64,000 nt of DNA from JANNNF01 sp040385825 (GTDB taxonomy: Bacteria > Pseudomonadota > Alphaproteobacteria > Rhodobacterales > Rhodobacteraceae), in contig JAZKGQ010000006.1 in assembly GCA_040385825.1 (NCBI GenBank), forward strand, positions 248,001 through 312,000. Direction: 5' to 3'. Positions within the stretch are counted from its first letter, which is position 1. Each line of letters opens with the position of its first letter. A program made the translations under genes and the position numbers. Below, in pieces: positions 10,101 through 20,595 of this stretch. Under the pieces are notes generated by a model. It was not told the DNA's origin, made no database searches, and saw only the letters and a program-made list of their open reading frames with translations.

Positions 10101-13100
10101 GTCGAGGGGGTCGCGAACGTCCACGACACAGTGCCGTCGTTCATGCCGCTGGTGTTGCCGCCAAGGCTGAAGGCCCCGCTCAGTGCGTCCAACTGATCGC
10201 TGCTCGGCACCACATCGCCGCCCACATCGGACAGTTCAAAGCTCACGGTGCTAAGGTCGGACGCGTCGGCATCGGCAAAGCTGATGCTGCCGGTTTCCGT
10301 CAGGGTGACGGCAGCGCCTTCGGTCAGCGCGCCGGTCACATCGACATCGGTGATCACCGGGCGGTCATTGGTGCCGGTGATGGTGATGGTGATGGGTTGC
10401 AGCAGGATGCCGCCGGTCGACTGGTCCAGCACCCGGATGGTGAAGGTTTCGGTCGCGGTTTCGCCCTGCGCCAGCGCGTTCACGGCGGAATCCGCGATGC
10501 TGTAGGTCCAGGTGACATTCCGCAGCGCGGGGTTCGCATCGCCTTGTGCGGTGACTTGAGTCAAGGTGCCGCCAAGCGTGCCGGGGCTGCCCAGAACAGA
10601 CACAAGGTTCGGCGACAGATCCTCGTCGGTGAACTGGAAAGTGCCGGAGGCGGTCAACGGGGCCACCGTCGCGCCTTCGGCCAGTTCGGTCACGGCCCCG
10701 GTGCCGGTGCCGCCTTCGATCAAGGTGACGGGGTCATTGGTGCCGGTCAGCGTGATCGCCACATCGCGGGTCGCGGTGCCGCCATTGCCATCGGCCAGCG
10801 TGATGGTGAAGGTCAGGGTGGTGGTCTGGGCCTCGCGCAGGAAGTTCAACGCGCCGGTGGCGGGGCTGAACGACCAGTCGATGCTGCCCGTGTTGGTGCC
10901 GCCCATGGCAACATCGGCGTCAAACGCCGCCAGCAGCAGATTGGCCGCCAGAAGCTGCGCCCCGGTCAGGCCGGATGCCGACATAGTGACGCCAGTCACC
11001 GCAGGCCGGTCGGTCGCATCGGCATCGCTGAAGGCAAAGCTGCCGGTCAGCGGCGTGATGGGCGCCCCCGGATTGCCCGCAGGTTCGGTGATCGCCCCGG
11101 TGGCCGTGCTGCCCGCGATTACCGGGCCGTCATTCGCGCCCTGCACCGTGATGGTCAGGGATGCCGTGCTGGTGGCATTGCTGCCGTCGCGCATCGTGTA
11201 GGTGAACACATCCGACCCGGACTCGCCCGCGCCAAGCGCGTTGGTGTCGGCGTCGGTGTTGGTCAGGGCATAGGACCAGCTGCCATCGGCGCTGATCGTC
11301 AGTGTGCCGTACAGGCCCACGATGGTACTGCCGGTGCCAACGCCGACGGTATCGCCGCCATGCGAGATCAGGGTTACCGTCTGCGTATCGCCTGCATCGC
11401 GGTCGGTGTCATTGGTCAGCACGTTGCCCGTGGCGGACGCATCCCCCGCCACCAGCGGCTGATCGCCCGTTTCGGTCACCGTATCCAGACCGTTGGCATC
11501 CGCCACGGCCACCGGGCCGTCATTGGTGCCGGTGATGGTGATGGTGATGGTCCGGGTGTTGGACGTGTCGGTGCCATCGCCCACCGTCACCGGATATGCC
11601 AGCGTCAGCACCTGGCCCGCGCGCAGGAAATCAAGGTTGGCGGTGGTGTCATAGCTCCAGTTGATGCTGGCAGGGGTGCCCGCGCCGGATACACCCGGCG
11701 AGAAGCCCAGAGCCTCGGCCGCAATCAGGGCTGCCGCCTGCACCGGCAAGACAAAGGCCAGACCGTCCAGTTCCACCACCGGAGAGCCTGCGCTGGCAAT
11801 CAGGCTGTCGTTCGCATCCACATCCACGACGCTGAAGCTGCCGCTGTGCGACAGAACCTGTGCCGCGCCGTCCGTTGCCTCGACCGTCGACCCCGTGACG
11901 ACGACACCAGTCACCACCGGCGCGTCATTGGTCCCGTTGACCGAGATGGTCAGCAGGTTCGACGATGCAGCCCCATGCTGGTCGCTGACGCGGACAGAAA
12001 ACACATCCATCGCCGAGGCGCCGTTGCCCAGTGCCTGCGTGTCGGCATCGCCATTGTTCAGGCTGTAGCTCCAGGTGCCATCTGCCGCGATGACAAGGGT
12101 GCCGTAAGTGCCCTGAACCACCACGGGCGACCCCTCGACGGCAATGCTCGGGTCGGTCGTGTTGCTGACGAAGATAACGGCCAGCTCGGCCCCCCGGTCC
12201 GCGTCGGTGTCATTGGTCAGCACGTTGCCGCCGGCCGATGCGTCACCCGCCGTGCCATTGGCGGTGCCGCCCGCCTCGGTCACCATGTCGGAGTCGGCCA
12301 TTACCACCGGGCCGTCATTGGTGCCGGTGATGGTGATGATGATGTCGCGGCTGTTCGATGAGGCATCGCCGTCGCCGATGGTGACGGGGAAACGGATGGT
12401 CAGGCTTTCGCCAAGCGCCAGGAAATCGAGGTTCACATCCGATGCGCCGAACGCCCATGTCAGGCTGTTGGCCGCGCCAGAGGCCGAGTTGACGGACCCC
12501 GTGATGGCAAGCCCGGTCAGCAGCGCCGCTGCCCCCGCGGGCAGGGTGAACGCGGTCGCACCGATGAAGGCCGCCCCGGTGCCGACTGTCGCGGTCAGAG
12601 TGTCATTGGCATCCATGTCCAGCACGGACAGGCTGCCGGTCAGGGCAATATCCTGCGCCTCTGCGTTGACATCTTCGGTCACGGCGGCGGGTTGGGTGAT
12701 CACGCCAAGGATCGGCGCGTCATTGCTGCCCGAAATGCTGACGGTCAGGGTCTGGGTCGCGGTGGCCCCCTGTGCATCGCCGATGGTGTAGTTGAACACC
12801 TCGGTCGGGGTGTCGCCATCGTCCAGCGCCTGCGTGGCGGACGATCCGTTGTCCAGCACATAGGTATAGCTGCCGTCGGCCTGCACATAAAGCGCGCCAT
12901 AGGTGCCCGAGATCACGGCATAGGTCGCATCCATGCCGCCCGGAACGGTTTGGTCAAAGGTCAGCGCCGCCTGCGGCGCCGTGCCTGCGCTGCCAAGGGT
13001 GATGGCAAGCCCTGCATCCTCTGTGCTGTCCAGATCGGTCCAATTCGCCCCGGAAACACCCGAAAGCTCGCCCGAAACGGTCGGCACGCCTGCGGTGGTG

Positions 13101-16012
13101 TCGGCCTCGTCCACCCCGGTCGCGCTGCTGGCGGCGGTGATGTTGGGCGCGTCATTGGTGCCGGTCACCGTGACGGTGATGGTGCGGTCCGCCGAGCTGG
13201 TGGTGGCCCCATCCTCATCGGTCACGTTGAACTGATAGATCAGCGTCAGGGTCTGGCCCGCGGCCAGAAAGTCGAACGCCGCATCGGGCGCGGTGAAGGT
13301 CCAGTTGATCTCACCTGTGCCGCCCTCCGCCCGCTGGGTCAGCGACGGGGTCATGTAGGATGCGTAATCCTGCACCGGGGCCGTACCCGAGGACCAGGCC
13401 GCCGACAGAACCGAAGTCGACACGGTGTGCAGCACATCGGTACGGTCCGGATCGGCATAGCCGATTGCAAACCCTTCGTTCACATCGTCAAGGCTGCCGT
13501 CAAGGTCGCGCACCACAATCGAATGAACGCCCGACAGCAGCGTTCCGATCGGCGCGGCCGCGCCTTCGGTCAGCGCGACCGTCCAGTCTTCGGTACCGGT
13601 CGGCGCATCGTTGGCCCCGGCAAAGGTGATCGGCACATTGACCACATGGCTTGCGCCGAACTGATCGGTCACGGTGACGGGGAAGGTGACAACCAGGGTT
13701 TCGCCCGCTGCAAGAAAATCGACATTGGCACCGCCAATGCTGGTGGGCAGACCCATGACACTGTCAATATCGACGGAAATGCCCCCGACCCCGTTGCCGA
13801 CATTATTGTCAAAGGTCCAGTTGACGGTCAGCGTGCCGCCGGACTGGCTGATGCCGGTGATGTCGAATGCGTTCAGGATATCGGCGCGGTCGGCCAGTGT
13901 CAGGCCGTTGTTGCCCGGAATGTCGCCCGCATTGGGCTGCAAGCCGCCATCGAGGCCGGACGACAGGTTCAACACGCCGTCTGCATCGGTCCACACGAAG
14001 GTCGCCGCCGCGCGAATGGCGTGCACATCTTCCGCGTTGAAGGTTCCGTCGCTGCCAACAGTCAGGACCGCGCCCGCATCAACATCCGAAACGTCAAAGC
14101 TGCCACCGCGAACGCCCTGAAAATTGACGCCGGCTTCTGCAAAACGAATGCCCCCAAGAGCATTCGCCACGTCCACATAGTCGGCAACCACGACCGAGGC
14201 CACGCCGGTCGGCGTGTCGTTGGTTCCGTTCACCTCCACCAGGATCGCTTGCTGGGTGCCACCATCGGTGGTGACGGTAAATGTCTTGTCCAGAACCGTG
14301 TCCTGCGCCAGCGCCTGTGTTGCGGCCCGCGTGTTGTCCAGCGTGTAGGACCACAGCCCCGCCGAGGTCATGGTGAACGTGCCATGGTCATCGCTCACGC
14401 TGACCGCGACCCACAGATCGGCGGTGTTGTCGACATCCGCCGCGTTCAGGTCGCCGCTGGCCGATGGCGTGCCGACAACCGCGTTGTTCAGCCCGCCCGC
14501 TTCGGTCACGATCCCTGCGCTGGTGCCGGTGATCACCGCCGCATCATTGGCAGCCGTGATGGTAATGGTGATCACCTGTTCCGTCCCGCCCGAGGTGGTG
14601 ACGGTGAACAGGTCGGTCACAGTGCCCGCGTTCAAGGCCTGCACCGCCGTCGCCGCGTTGTTCAGCGTGTAGGTCCAGCTTCCGTTTGCCAGCAGGGTCA
14701 GTGCCCCATAGCTGCTGGTCTGCGACGAGGGGGTGAATTCGTTGTCGGCATCATCCGCATCGCGGTCGGTGTGGGTCAGCGTGCCGGTCGCGGTGGCGAC
14801 GCCTGGCATCACGCCATCTTCCGTCACGGCCCCAGCAATTGTGCCGGCGATCACGGCTGCATCCTCGGTGCCGTTCAGATTGATGCTCAGCGAACTGACA
14901 TGGCTGCCGCCATTGCCATCCGCCACGTTGATGTTGAAGTTGATGAGGGTAGACGCGCTCAGCCCTTCGACTACGGCATCATTGACCACGAACTTGTAGC
15001 TGCCGGTCGCGGAATTCAGGAAAAGCGTGCCAACGTCCGACACGACCTGGCGATCGAACCCCATCTCGGTCGAGTCTTGGCTGCTTGCAATGTCGTAGAC
15101 CAGATCATCCGACGCATCGGCATCGGTGGCGGTCAGGCTGCCGGTCAGGTCGGCAAAGGTATCGTCGGCAATTGTGTCGGTGATCGTCAGGGTCACAGGG
15201 GCCAGAACCGGCGCGTCGTTCGTGCCGGTGATGGTGATGGTCACATCGCGCGTGGCCACGCCCGACTGCCCGTCCGACAGGGACAGGGTATAGGTCAGCG
15301 TCACCGACTCGCCCGCCGCCAGATACTGGAAATTGGCCGAGCTGCTGGCAAAGCTGTAGCTGATGGTGCCCGTGGTGCCGGGTTCCACTTCGGTCACAGT
15401 GGCGGTCAGCAGGGCCAGCAGATTGACGCCGGACGGCATGCCTGCGGTGGTGCCGGTGGCCGCAACGGTTGCGGAAACGGTGTGGGTATCGGTCACGTCC
15501 ACATCGCTGAACGACAGCGACGACGACACGGCAATCGTTGCATCCTCGCCGAACGTCGTGGTCGGGGCAGATGTGCTGATCACAGGCGCGTCATTGGTGC
15601 CGGTGATGGTAATGGTGATCGGCAGGCTGACCGACTGCCCGTCCAGATCAAAGATTTCCAGCGTGTAGGTCTGCACCAGCACCTGCCCCGCAGCCAGATA
15701 CTGCAGCGCGGCGGTCGGCACCGAATAGGACCATTCGACAAAGCCTTCGGTGTCGGCAGGGCCTGTGGCCTCGTCGATGATCACCGCCGACAGCACGGCC
15801 CCCATGATCGCATTGCCCGGCGAGGTCAGCAGAAGATTGTGGGCCTCGCCCGCGCCGGGGGCCGCAGGGCCGACGCCAGTGCCGGGATCGGAAAATGAAA
15901 TGCGCTGTGTCGCTGTGACCGAATGGGTGTTGTTGGGCCCCTGCAGCAGCGTGTCTTCTGCGAAAGCGGCATTGGCAACGGTGGCGCCGGTCACAATGAT
16001 GGGTGCATTCAT
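4152..16012 (-). CDS. Giant VCBS/cadherin-like/RTX repeat protein (adhesin-like), interrupted by an assembly gap
   Basis: One gene of about 11.9 kb encodes a predicted extracellular protein of at least about 3,970 residues. It consists of some 25 tandem VCBS/cadherin-like modules, each joined by an ND-x-P motif. It carries an internal RTX calcium-binding block (about 6550-6715) and a second RTX block (GGxGxDxLxGG repeats, about 4780-4920) before the C-terminus. There is no Sec signal; C-terminal RTX points to type I secretion, but no ABC/HlyD/TolC genes are nearby. Two stretches break the repeats: a helical insert (about 7690-8330) and a beta-rich domain (about 8700-9350). The reading frame is shifted across the 100-N gap at 5552-5651. 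Filling it with 152 bases (one 288-bp unit) restores a single frame. The start ATG 16012 has GAGGAG 7 bases upstream inside a hairpin. A role in adhesion or biofilm is inferred from the architecture. Confidence 0.85.
5460..6050 (-). repeat. 288-bp tandem repeat units of the giant gene
   Basis: The same module boundary (gcgtcgttcacggcactgac on the + strand) occurs ending near 5524, 5760 and 6048. The last two are 288 bases (96 codons) apart. The 80 or so bases on either side of the gap are almost identical, which explains why assembly failed here. Confidence 0.8.
5552..5651. other. Assembly gap (100 N) inside tandem repeats
   Basis: Exactly 100 N bases, the conventional length for a gap of unknown size. 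The flanks are near-identical copies of the same module of the giant protein, so this is a collapsed or unresolved tandem repeat. The repeat phase predicts 152 bases, or 152 plus a multiple of 288. Confidence 0.95.
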
Positions 16013-16019
16013 TTCTTAA

Positions 16020-16048
16020 CTCCTCAAAAACAATAAAAGTTTGAGGAG
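16020..16048 (-). promoter_or_regulatory. Perfect hairpin sequestering the Shine-Dalgarno of the giant gene
   Basis: In the mRNA, CTCCTCAAA (16048-16040) pairs perfectly over 9 bp with TTTGAGGAG (16028-16020). The 3' arm is the ribosome-binding site, 7 bases before the ATG at 16012. The 11-base loop is A/T-rich. The structure would block initiation unless melted or bound, as in RNA thermometers or translational switches. Confidence 0.6.
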
Positions 16049-16183
16049 CACGCAAGCGCACGAAGACGCAAACCCGCAGAGGGTGCGAACAATCAGGCGA
16101 CCAACTAAATAGCACACCCCCCAAGGCTGCCCGCCGACAAGACAGAATCGTTTGCACCACGTCAATTGGACTGCGGCAACAAT

Positions 16184-16263
16184 TTGACCAACAAGTGTTT
16201 AATTTCTAAAAATGTCAGAAAAATTATACTTTTTACGCAACCCTGATAATTGGTCAACCAATT
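16184..16263. promoter_or_regulatory. Divergent promoter region with a 16-bp operator-like palindrome
   Basis: This is the core of the 469-base AT-rich gap between the giant gene and the NYN gene (16013-16481). On the + strand, TTGACC (16184-16189), a 17-base spacer and TAAAAA (16207-16212) resemble a sigma-70 promoter toward the NYN gene. On the minus strand a perfect TATAAT (16228-16223) points toward the giant gene with a leader of about 200 bases. The palindrome AATTGGTCAACCAATT (16248-16263) covers the place where the -35 box of that promoter would lie, as a regulator site would. The rest of the gap shows nothing recognisable. Confidence 0.45.
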
Positions 16264-16481
16264 CCATCAATCCAGAGTTGTAGGATTGTTGCGGCGCTGT
16301 CGCCAAAGTGACTAAATTTTAATCATTCGGTCCAGGAATCAGGTTTGACGTGGCCCGATGTTTTGGCGGTTTGCGAACTCTGCCGCAACAACAGGCAACA
16401 AGGCCCCCCCCATCACACCCCCGGCATCGCCCCTTTCGCCCGCCGCGCATATCGGGCACAATCGGGCAAAAAGGACAGCCC

Positions 16482-17243
16482 ATGGCCGATGCACGCGCCC
16501 CCAGACTTTGTGTACTGATTGATGCCGACAATGTGCCCGCAGGCTATGCCGAGGCGATCTTTGAAGAAATCGCCGCATTGGGCGAAGCTTCGGTCCGGCG
16601 GATTTACGGGGATTGGTCGGCAACACGCCTGAATGCCTGGGCCAAAAAGGTTGCGGCCCTGGGGCTGGTGGCGGATCAGCAGTTTTCCAATACCAAGGGC
16701 AAGAATGCGTCAGACATCGGCCTTGTGATCGCGGCGATGGATTTTCTGCATTCCGGGCTGTTTGACGGGTTCATTCTGGTCAGTTCCGACAGCGATTTCA
16801 CCCGTCTGGCCGCCCGCGTGCGCGAACAGGGGCTGGATGTCTACGGCATCGGCGAAAAGAAAACGCCCGAAGCCTTCCGCATGGCCTGCAAGCGCTTCAT
16901 CTATGTCGAAAACCTTGGCATCAGCGACGATCTGCGCGACCCCCCCCGCCCGTCCGCCCCCGGAACAGCGCCCGAGGCCGCCCCCGAAGCGGCCTCCAGA
17001 CCCGGCACCAAGGATGCGCCGGCCAAGGCCATTCCGCTGATCATTGCCGCGATGCGGGCAATCGACCCGGAAGGCGAATGGTATTCGCTGGGTCAGGTCG
17101 GCCAGTACATCACCCAGGCCAACCCCGATTTCGACACCCGCACCTATGGCAGCTCGAAACTGTCAGACCTGGTGCGCAAGATCAGCCGGTTCGAGGTGAA
17201 ATCCGGGCCGGGCGGGCAGTTGCTGGCGCGCGACGTGGCCTGA
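16482..17243 (+). CDS. NYN domain protein with C-terminal LOTUS/OST-HTH domain
   Basis: This 253-residue protein is predicted cytoplasmic. The N-terminal 140 residues form a NYN (PIN-like) nuclease domain: the acidic metal-binding residues appear in LCVLIDADNV, the central KNASDIGLVIAAMD and LVSSDSDFTRLA. A Pro/Ala-rich linker (about 150-175) leads to a LOTUS/OST-HTH type winged helix (about 180-253, IPLIIAAMRAIDPEGEWYSLGQVGQ... SSKLSDLV), which in this family binds RNA. Together they suggest an RNA-processing or RNA-degrading enzyme; the substrate is unknown. The start ATG 16482 has AAAAAGGA 8 bases upstream; the longer frame upstream is unlikely. It is divergent from the giant repeat gene. 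Confidence 0.85.
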   Translation: MADARAPRLCVLIDADNVPAGYAEAIFEEIAALGEASVRRIYGDWSATRLNAWAKKVAALGLVADQQFSNTKGKNASDIGLVIAAMDFLHSGLFDGFILVSSDSDFTRLAARVREQGLDVYGIGEKKTPEAFRMACKRFIYVENLGISDDLRDPPRPSAPGTAPEAAPEAASRPGTKDAPAKAIPLIIAAMRAIDPEGEWYSLGQVGQYITQANPDFDTRTYGSSKLSDLVRKISRFEVKSGPGGQLLARDVA

Positions 17244-17325
17244 CGGTGGTTTGCGTGGCTGACCCCGGAGGACTTCACGTCCCCCGGACCCCCTGTGGGA
17301 TATTTTTGAACAGATGATGTTCGGC

Positions 17326-17811
17326 TCAGTCGGCGATCTCTACCGTTGCCCACGTCTCGAAACACACGCCTTGCGCCAGGGCCACCACGCCGATGGTGGC
17401 CCGCCCGCCAAGGCCACGTTCCGGGCCGAACACCTCGACCAGCAGGTCGGACAGGCCCGAGGATACCTTGTGCACATCCTCGTACCCCGGTGTGCAGACC
17501 ACGAAGTTCAGCGTGCGGATGATGGATTTCACCCGGTCCAGCGACCCGACTGCCTGCCGGATGCCGCCCAGCACGTTCAGCCCGGTCTGCCGCGCGGCAG
17601 CATAGCCTTCTTGCGTGGTCAGGGTTTCGCCCAAGCGGCCCTTGTGCGTCACCTCGGCCCCGATCTGCGCGACGTGACCTGACAGGAACAGCAGGCTGCC
17701 GACCCGGTGATAGGGCTTCATCGATCCGTAATCGGCGCCGTAATAGCCGGTGCGGTCGAAATCGGGAATGTCGAGGCCCATGTGCAGGGCAAGCGCTTCG
17801 GGGGCGGACAT
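17326..17811 (-). CDS. RidA/YjgF family protein
   Basis: This 161-residue protein is a RidA-family (Rid) enzyme, expected to act as a cytoplasmic trimer that hydrolyses reactive enamine/imine intermediates. Family features are the SLLFLSGHVAQIG strand, AAARQTGLNVLGGIRQAVGSLDRV and the C-terminal stretch GLGGRATIGVVALAQGV, with the conserved Arg at the binding pocket. It belongs to the longer subgroup (about 150-160 residues) rather than the archetypal 128-residue RidA. The start at 17811 is backed by a GGAG Shine-Dalgarno. It is convergent with the NYN gene and divergent from the LLM oxidoreductase. The exact substrate cannot be read from the sequence. Confidence 0.85.
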   Translation of the reverse strand: MSAPEALALHMGLDIPDFDRTGYYGADYGSMKPYHRVGSLLFLSGHVAQIGAEVTHKGRLGETLTTQEGYAAARQTGLNVLGGIRQAVGSLDRVKSIIRTLNFVVCTPGYEDVHKVSSGLSDLLVEVFGPERGLGGRATIGVVALAQGVCFETWATVEIAD

Positions 17812-17947
17812 GTGATCTCCTTTTTTCCGATCCTGCCTCGGGGGTCGCGACATGTCGAGAGTGCAGCGTTGCAAAGGTCGCCCTGCGCAGATGCAGGGTT
17901 TGCGGCGGGCGGCGCGGTGCCTATGTTCAGCCCGACAGGAGGTGGTC

Positions 17948-18994
17948 ATGGATCATCAGGTTTCATTGGGTGTGGATACGTTCGGCGATGTGTCGCTTGG
18001 CGCAGATGGTGTGCGGCTGCGGCAGGATCAGGTGCTGCGGAATGTGGTCGAACAAGGCGTGCTGGCCGATCAGGTCGGCATAGATTTCATCGGTCTGGGC
18101 GAACACCACCGCGACGATTTCGCGATTTCCGCGCCCGAAGTGGTGCTGGCCGCGATCGCCGCCAGAACCCGTCGGATCAAGCTGGGGTCGGCGGTGACCG
18201 TGCTGTCTTCGGATGACCCGATCCGGGTGTTTCAGCGGTTTTCCACCCTGAACGCCATATCAAACGGGCGGGCCGAGGTGATCCTTGGCCGGGGGTCGTT
18301 CACCGAAAGCTATCCGCTGTTCGGCCATGACATGCAGGATTATGAACGGCTGTTCGAGGAAAAGCTGGACCTGTTCACCCATGTCCTGCGGGATGAGGCG
18401 GTCACCTGGTCGGGCGAAACCCGGCCGCCGTTGATGGGCCAGCGTGTCTATCCGCCGCTTGGCCCCGAGGGCATGACCGTCTGGGTCGGTGTCGGGGGCA
18501 GCCCGGAATCGGTGGTGCGGGTGGTGCGGCAGGATCTGCAACTGATGCTGGCGATCATCGGCGGCGACCCGCGCCGGTTCGTGCCCTACATCGACCTCTA
18601 TCACCGCGCCTGCGCGCAGATGGATCGCCCCATTCGCCCGGTGGGCGTGCATTCCCCCGGCCATGTGGCGCGGACGGATGCCGAGGCGCAAGAGCAGTTG
18701 TGGCCGCATTACCGCGAGATGTTTGGTCGGATCGGCGGCGAACGCGGCTGGCCCCCTGTGACCAAAGAGAAATATCTGGCCGAGGTGCAGCATGGGTCGC
18801 TGTATGTCGGATCGCCGGAAACCGTGGCGCGCAAGATTGCGGGCACGGTCAGCGCCCTGGGCTTGCAGCGGTTCGACATGAAGTATTCGACCGGGCCGAT
18901 GCCGCATGACACGCTGATGGAAGGGCTGAGGCTGTACGGTGAGCAGGTGATCCCGATGGTGCGGGATATGCTGGCGACGCAGACGGCGGCCTAA
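17948..18994 (+). CDS. LLM class flavin-dependent oxidoreductase (luciferase-like)
   Basis: This 348-residue protein belongs to the bacterial luciferase-like monooxygenase family, FMN-dependent cytoplasmic TIM-barrel enzymes. Supporting motifs are the N-terminal strand SLGVDTFGDV, IDFIGLGEHHRDDFAISAPE (the EHH signature), TRRIKLGSAVTVLSSDDPIRV, and a later block around SLYVGSPETVARKIAG near the C-terminus. The start ATG 17948 has AGGAGG 5 bases upstream. Members act on diverse substrates (alkanes, sulfonates, cofactor precursors) and the substrate here cannot be assigned. It is divergent from the RidA gene; a joint detoxification role is only a guess. The 3' end meets the trhO gene convergently, with a 4-base overlap. 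Confidence 0.85.
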   Translation: MDHQVSLGVDTFGDVSLGADGVRLRQDQVLRNVVEQGVLADQVGIDFIGLGEHHRDDFAISAPEVVLAAIAARTRRIKLGSAVTVLSSDDPIRVFQRFSTLNAISNGRAEVILGRGSFTESYPLFGHDMQDYERLFEEKLDLFTHVLRDEAVTWSGETRPPLMGQRVYPPLGPEGMTVWVGVGGSPESVVRVVRQDLQLMLAIIGGDPRRFVPYIDLYHRACAQMDRPIRPVGVHSPGHVARTDAEAQEQLWPHYREMFGRIGGERGWPPVTKEKYLAEVQHGSLYVGSPETVARKIAGTVSALGLQRFDMKYSTGPMPHDTLMEGLRLYGEQVIPMVRDMLATQTAA

Positions 18995-19905
18995 CGCCCC
19001 AAGTGCCGCTGCCCACGGGCGGCGGCAAGCGCCATCTGGCGGTGACGCATCCGAAAACGGTCGCGGTCGCTGTCGGAATATTCGTCGATGCACTGGGGGC
19101 ACGAGGCCCCCCGTTCATACTGCGGATGGGCCTTCTGGTCGGCCGTCACTGGCCGCCCGCAGGCACCGCATTGCACCAGATCGCCGGGGATCAACCCGTG
19201 GCCGACCGACACCCGCTGATCAAAGACAAAGCACTGGCCCTGCCATCGGCTGTCTGCGGCCGGCACATCCTCCAGGTATTTCAGGATGCCGCCCTTCAGG
19301 TGGAACACATCCTCAACCCCTTGGCTGATCAGGTAATTCGTCGATTTTTCGCAGCGGATGCCCCCGGTGCAGAACATCGCAATCCGCTTGCCTGCAAAAC
19401 GGTCCTTGTTGGCCTGCCACCAGCCCGGAAAATCGCGGAACGTCGCGGTGCCGGGATCGACCGCGCCCGCGAAGGTGCCAATCGCCACTTCATAGTCATT
19501 GCGGGTGTCAATCACCGCCACATCCGGGTCGGCGATCAGGGCGTTCCAGTCGGCAGGTTGCACATAGTGGCCGACGCGGGCCAAAGGGTCCACATCCGGC
19601 ACCCCCATCGACACGATTTCCTTTTTCAGCCGCACCTTCATCCGGCCAAAGGGCATCACCTCGGCGGGGCTTTCCTTCCATTCCAGATCCGCGCAGCCGG
19701 GCAAGGCCCGCAGATGCGCCAACACGGCATCAATGCCGTCGCGGGTGCCCGCGATGGTGCCGTTGATCCCCTCCTGCGCCAGCAGCAAAGACCCCATCAC
19801 GCCCGCCGCCTGACACACCGCCAGCGTCCCGCCGCGCAGGGCGGCAGGGTCGGGAAAACGGGTGAAATGATACAGGGCGGCGACGGTCAGCATGGCGCTT
19901 TGCAT
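18991..19905 (-). CDS. trhO: tRNA uridine(34) hydroxylase / rhodanese-like protein
   Basis: This 304-residue protein matches the TrhO (YceA) family, which makes 5-hydroxyuridine at tRNA position 34 using O2. The N-terminal acylphosphatase-like region (LLLAQEGINGTIAG) is followed by the rhodanese domain with the active-site loop FCTGGIRCEK (catalytic Cys in GGIRC) and DVFHLKGGILKYLE. The C-terminus carries Cys pairs (QCGACGRP, ASCPQC) that look like a zinc site, as in this family. The start is uncertain: ATG 19905 is used, ATG 19893 is equally possible, and neither has a strong Shine-Dalgarno. It is divergent from pncA. Confidence 0.88.
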   Translation of the reverse strand: MQSAMLTVAALYHFTRFPDPAALRGGTLAVCQAAGVMGSLLLAQEGINGTIAGTRDGIDAVLAHLRALPGCADLEWKESPAEVMPFGRMKVRLKKEIVSMGVPDVDPLARVGHYVQPADWNALIADPDVAVIDTRNDYEVAIGTFAGAVDPGTATFRDFPGWWQANKDRFAGKRIAMFCTGGIRCEKSTNYLISQGVEDVFHLKGGILKYLEDVPAADSRWQGQCFVFDQRVSVGHGLIPGDLVQCGACGRPVTADQKAHPQYERGASCPQCIDEYSDSDRDRFRMRHRQMALAAARGQRHLGR

Positions 19906-19995
19906 GCCCGCAACAGGGCGCAATTTCAAGTGCTTCCCTTGACGCACGCGCCCCCCCGTCTTACCCAAGGGCATTGACCCCACGCGGAGGCCGCC

Positions 19996-20592
19996 ATGCA
20001 CGCTTTGATCGCAATTGACGTGCAGAATGATTTCTGCCCCGGCGGCGCGCTGGCCGTGGCGGGGGGCGATGCGATCATCCCCCGCGTCAACGCGCTGATG
20101 GGGGAGTTTGCCATTACCGTGCTGACGCAGGACTGGCACCCGGCGGATCACAGTTCCTTTGCGGCGAACCATGCCGGGGCGGCGGCGTTTTCGGAAATCG
20201 ACATGCCTTACGGGCGGCAGACCCTGTGGCCCACCCATTGCGTGCAGGGGTCAGCGGGGGCCGCGTTTCACCCCGACCTGCACACAGACCCCGCCGATCT
20301 GATCCTCCGCAAAGGCTTTCGCGCGCAGATCGACAGCTATTCCGCGTTCTTTGAAAACGACCGCAGCACCCCCACCGGGCTGGAAGGCTATCTGCGCGGG
20401 CGGGGCGTTGCACAGGTGACGCTGGTGGGTCTGGCGCTGGATTATTGCGTCGCCTATTCGGCGATCGATGCCGCCCGGCTGGGGTTTGGCGTGACCGTCC
20501 TGCAAGGGGCGGCGCGGGCGATTGACCTGGGCGGGTCGCTGGCCCGGATGCAGGGTGAAATGCGCGCCGCAGGCGTGGCGTTGAAGGAGTAG
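19996..20592 (+). CDS. pncA: Nicotinamidase
   Basis: This 198-residue cytoplasmic enzyme hydrolyses nicotinamide to nicotinic acid, the first step of the pyridine nucleotide salvage (Preiss-Handler) route. The catalytic triad is visible as D8 (AIDVQNDFCPGGAL), K106 (LRKGF) and C151 (LALDYCVAYSA). Metal ligands are visible as D46 and H48 (TQDWH) with H81 (PTHC). The length is typical. The ATG at 19996 has GGAGG upstream. It lies 3 bases from pncB, whose product uses nicotinic acid, so the two form an operon for NAD recycling. Confidence 0.95.
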   Translation: MHALIAIDVQNDFCPGGALAVAGGDAIIPRVNALMGEFAITVLTQDWHPADHSSFAANHAGAAAFSEIDMPYGRQTLWPTHCVQGSAGAAFHPDLHTDPADLILRKGFRAQIDSYSAFFENDRSTPTGLEGYLRGRGVAQVTLVGLALDYCVAYSAIDAARLGFGVTVLQGAARAIDLGGSLARMQGEMRAAGVALKE

Positions 20593-20595
20593 ATC

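Noticed and set aside
8801..12361. Very long + strand open frame (1,186 codons) over the giant gene, and a similar one at 12692-15898
   Set aside because: These are antisense to the VCBS repeats, composed mostly of R, G, H and Q with no family features. They arise from GC third-position bias opposite a repetitive gene.
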